From: Candidatus Obscuribacterales bacterium
Lineage (GTDB): Bacteria > Cyanobacteriota > Vampirovibrionia > Obscuribacterales > Obscuribacteraceae
Length of the DNA: 64,000 nt
Assembly: GCA_031292355.1 (NCBI GenBank)
Contig: JARLHI010000055.1
Location: 1 to 64,000, forward strand
Direction: 5' to 3'
The stretch's first letter is position 1. Every line of letters starts with the position of its first letter. The notes beneath the pieces were generated by a model that worked only from the letters and a program-made list of their open reading frames with translations, did no database searches and was not told where the DNA came from. A program made the position numbers and the translations under genes. Positions 61,608-64,000 of this stretch are shown in pieces.

Positions 61608-62891
61608 CTAATTATTGCGACCGTAAGTTTGAACCGACTGAGCAAGTGACCTGGCCAGTCCGTCTCTCATCAAAGCCTCAAAAGGAACAGTGTGAACCAG
61701 GTGATAACGTGCACCCTCACGATACAAATTTTGATCGAGGTATTGCAGAAAATTTTGACCAAAACGAGTTTTTCCACCAACCTGGAAAAACACAACTGTC
61801 ACTTCAGTCGCGTTGTGCATCTGCCCGCTTGCACGTACCAACTCTTGAATTACCATTGCCGGCTCTACTTGCTTTGGCACAGGCACACCATCAGTGATGA
61901 CCGCTATTAGCAGCGGCTTAGAATAGGCATTTCGACTGGAAAAATACTCATTGAGGCGATCATGCAAGGGTTCAGCCAAACGCGTTCCGAAATGAAAGTT
62001 TGGATAGGCAAAAAGGCTGACAAGATCTTGAGCCGCCGCGTGCCTGTGCACTTGAAATAAATTATTGAATGTCGTAATTGTCAGTCCGCCCACCTCAAAC
62101 GGAGCGACCGCGCGAGCCAGTTCTGTCGCTTGCACACCACACCAGTTCCACCGTGTATAACCGCCAGGGCAATCATTATTCTGGGCCATCGACATAGACT
62201 GATCGACTATGAGCTCCAGTTGAAACTTGGCGAGCATTCTCGCTGGGTCGTTAACGTCAAGAACGGGCACCTTTTCTGACGGTTGATTTACATCAAGAAC
62301 AGGTAGTGGACTGGAGCGAAAGACAGATGCATCAACCAGATGATCGGTCTTTGCCGCACCATTTAAGGCACCATTGCCGGTATTGTCGCGCCCCACTTTA
62401 GCTGATTGCCGCGACAGGCGCGTCCCACTGCCCCCAGAAATAACGCCGCCCATCGCCGTCTGCGAAAGTTGAAGTGCGAACGGATGTACGTCAAAAACTT
62501 TGCGCGAGGCCTCCGTCAATCTCACTGATAAGGTCATAGGAAGACCGTGCCGAGTCACCGTCAATTTTAGGTCGTCGAGCAGAAGCTGCGTCGAAATTAT
62601 TTCATCACCATCGTTCAAACCAGCTTCAGCACCAGGGCTGTCGGGACTGACATAGACAATTTTTTGACGATTTTCAGGCAAGGTCTTATCATTTTCACAG
62701 ATGATGCCGATCACCTTTTGGGCAGCATCTGAGAAGCGAATGCTTTTATCCGTAGGTGCAAAACTCGTCTTGGCACTCGCTACTGTCGTCGCGGTTTGTG
62801 CATGAACCGGATGATCGGCTGCGACAGCCTGCTTGCTGCAAGCTGCACAGCATAACGTCAGAACTAGTGAGTGCCAGTCGGCTCTGCGCAA
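61608..62891 (-). CDS. Exported PDZ plus VWA-domain protein
   Basis: A 427-residue protein. A signal peptide (SLVLTLCCAACS, with possible lipobox Cys) precedes a PDZ-like domain near 55-128 (IVYVSPDSPGAEAGLNDGDE), a Gly/Ser-rich linker with a repeated PVLDVN motif, and a VWA domain from about 220. The VWA has a MIDAS site: Asp230, Ser232 and Ser234 in IVDQSMSM, and the Asp in AVITDGVPVP. VWA domains bind ligands through a metal ion. The TTG start at 62891 has GGTGG 4 bases upstream; no nearby ATG exists. Confidence 0.82.
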   Translation of the reverse strand: MRRADWHSLVLTLCCAACSKQAVAADHPVHAQTATTVASAKTSFAPTDKSIRFSDAAQKVIGIICENDKTLPENRQKIVYVSPDSPGAEAGLNDGDEIISTQLLLDDLKLTVTRHGLPMTLSVRLTEASRKVFDVHPFALQLSQTAMGGVISGGSGTRLSRQSAKVGRDNTGNGALNGAAKTDHLVDASVFRSSPLPVLDVNQPSEKVPVLDVNDPARMLAKFQLELIVDQSMSMAQNNDCPGGYTRWNWCGVQATELARAVAPFEVGGLTITTFNNLFQVHRHAAAQDLVSLFAYPNFHFGTRLAEPLHDRLNEYFSSRNAYSKPLLIAVITDGVPVPKQVEPAMVIQELVRASGQMHNATEVTVVFFQVGGKTRFGQNFLQYLDQNLYREGARYHLVHTVPFEALMRDGLARSLAQSVQTYGRNN

Positions 62892-62974
62892 AATACCACC
62901 CGAGAGATATCAACGATGACAACTGCGATGATCTAATGATTCCACAAATGACCAAAAAAATACGGTTGCGCAAA

Positions 62975-63011
62975 AACTACTCGAGGCCACTTGTGGCTCA
63001 CTCGAGTAGTT
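62975..63011 (-). terminator. Strong intrinsic terminator of rpsR
   Basis: AACTACTCGAG (62975-62985) pairs perfectly with CTCGAGTAGTT (63001-63011), with an inner GCCAC/GTGGC stem (62986-62997). Reading leftwards, the rpsR direction, the stem is followed by TTTT and a further T-rich stretch. It lies about 50 bases after the rpsR stop. Confidence 0.85.
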
Positions 63012-63063
63012 CTGGTTACAGCGACGACTGTGGTGTCAATCGCAATTGATTAAGCTTTGCGGT

Positions 63064-63303
63064 CTAAGCGACTGTGAAAGGCAATAAGCCAATTGCGCGT
63101 GATCTCTTGATCGCAGCGGCAATCATGCGCTGGTTCATACGACTGCAGCCAGTGATACGAGCTGGAAGGATTTTGCCAGTGTCTGACAGGAATTTGCGCA
63201 ACAGATTGACGTCTTTGTAATCGACGAATTCAATCTTATTAGCGGCGATGGGATCCACTTTCTTTCTTCTTGGATCGCCATATGGGTCACTGCGTCTGGC
63301 CAT
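63064..63303 (-). CDS. rpsR: 30S ribosomal protein S18
   Basis: A 79-residue S18: [37 protein letters not shown] and [17 protein letters not shown] are the conserved core that contacts 16S rRNA and S6. AAGGAG lies about 10 bases before ATG 63303. The usual neighbours rpsF, ssb and rplI are not in the window; S18 is transcribed alone here and ends at a strong terminator. Confidence 0.97.
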   Translation of the reverse strand: MARRSDPYGDPRRKKVDPIAANKIEFVDYKDVNLLRKFLSDTGKILPARITGCSRMNQRMIAAAIKRSRAIGLLPFTVA

Positions 63304-63879
63304 TGCGAGTACATCTCCTTCGTATCTATCTAATTTTCAATTTTTCAGCTAGTGCAATTAATAATAGCGACTGCGACCCTGAAAAGATCCATTTGCAAGC
63401 CTTTATGTAGGCATCAGCAATATCTCTTTGACCAGCAAAAAGTCAAAATAGTCGCAAAAGCACGACTTTTGCAAGAGATTGTCAGTCTACAGCATCGTCA
63501 TTTGCTTTGAATGTGGCTTATTCCGCCCTCTTGTTAACCATCAGACCATCCGCTAGTTGTTCACGGAGGGAGCTTTAAAAGTCTAAAACCTAGACACCGT
63601 CCTTGCTCCAGGCGCCTCGCAGGTCCAATATTACTAATGCTTTAAACGATCCATGCCGCCTGACAAGCACCTTGGCGATTTAGAGCAACAAATCCAGGTC
63701 TGCTCGATCGTCCAAAAGATTTTATAGTTGGAACGTGATCACAATCGCTGCGAGAAGTGAAATAACACCTATCTCATATTAAGAGCGTTGCACGATTCAG
63801 CCTCATAAAATTTGCTGCAGTACCAAAACGACCGATTCATTTTGCCATGCTCCACCAGCTCAAGGAGAGCACCTTCGCG
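63304..63879. other. Intergenic region with one hairpin
   Basis: A 576-bp gap between divergent genes. GCAAAAG (63454-63460) pairs with CTTTTGC (63466-63472) over a 5-base loop. I see no ORF, tRNA or recognisable ncRNA; promoters for rpsR and for the next gene must lie here but are not clear. Confidence 0.4.
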
Positions 63880-64000
63880 ATGAAACTCACACTAAAGGGA
63901 CTTGGAGCCATGTTGGGTGTTTGTAGTACGTTAATCTGCACTCTTCCGCTTTTCGCAGATGGAATTCGAAAACCAAAGCAGCTCACAAATGGGCCGGCTC
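63880..64000 (+). CDS. Start of an exported protein gene (3' end outside window)
   Basis: ATG 63880 follows AAGGAGAG (63862-63869) by about 10 bases. The first 40 codons give a typical signal peptide (KLTLKGLGAMLGVCSTLICT then LPLFADG, cleavage probably after Ala26) and the start of a mature protein. The frame is open to the window end. Nothing more can be said about its role. Confidence 0.65.
   Translation, partial: MKLTLKGLGAMLGVCSTLICTLPLFADGIRKPKQLTNGPA

Noticed and set aside
1..64000. tRNA, rRNA, CRISPR array or transposon
   Set aside because: No T-arm/acceptor pairs with GTTCRA loops, no spaced repeat array, no transposase or integrase ORF and no IS-like terminal repeats were seen.

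Overview
The window is chromosomal DNA from a bacterium of medium GC content. I think it is most like the non-photosynthetic Cyanobacteria-related lineage (Melainabacteria/Vampirovibrionia, Obscuribacterales-like). This is inference from gene style: many secreted TPR/kinesin-light-chain-like proteins, proline-rich secreted proteins, PATAN(DUF4388)-GGDEF proteins, fused cofactor genes and few mobile elements. There is no rRNA, tRNA, IS element, prophage or CRISPR array that I can recognise. Housekeeping anchors are def (peptide deformylase), argS and rpsR.

Layout. 1-6.1 kb: the end of a large repeat-containing LysM protein, a TPR protein, an SPL-like radical SAM protein, an orphan Flp-type pilin behind a dyad-rich leader, a degenerate GGDEF protein and a 2Fe-2S ferredoxin-like protein. 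6.3-12.1 kb: a tightly overlapping operon def-moaD-(moaE/moeB/rhodanese)-moaA-(moaC/moaB)-moeA for molybdenum cofactor synthesis. 12.1-18.3 kb: a small basic protein gene, a secreted hydrolase, a double retropepsin protein, a PDZ protein, an aldo/keto reductase, a pseudo-receiver, a DJ-1/PfpI protein and a TPR protein. 18.3-23.4 kb: an OmpR-family regulator divergent from a four-gene kynurenine operon (3-hydroxyanthranilate dioxygenase, ACMS decarboxylase, kynureninase, kynurenine 3-monooxygenase), with phased direct repeats between them. 23.5-34 kb: a PATAN-GGDEF protein, an HxlR regulator, a TPR protein, a TPM-domain membrane protein coupled to xdhC, an AbiEi-like protein and xdhAB. The Moco operon therefore has a likely client, xanthine dehydrogenase, in the same window. 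34-45.6 kb: mostly secreted proteins of unknown role, an ABC-F ATPase, a serine hydrolase and a MarR-GNAT fusion. 45.7-51.9 kb: a minus-strand cluster of histidine kinase, NtrC-like regulator without GAFTGA, two paralogous secreted proteins with an HFPPH motif, an ArsB/NhaD-type transporter and a YdcZ-type membrane protein. 52.4-64 kb: a receiver gene broken by an in-frame stop, a heparinase-like protein behind argS, a second pseudo-receiver, a DUF190/CrcB pair, a heptad-repeat membrane protein, a TPR protein, a PDZ-calpain-like protease, a PDZ-VWA protein, rpsR and the start of a secreted protein.

Two themes stand out. First, signalling proteins often lack catalytic residues: two GGDEF domains, two receivers, one sigma-54-type AAA+ domain and one receiver gene with an internal stop. 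Second, the minus-strand cluster at 46-52 kb (sensor, regulator, two secreted paralogs, two transporters) looks like a self-contained envelope response system that I cannot match to a described one.
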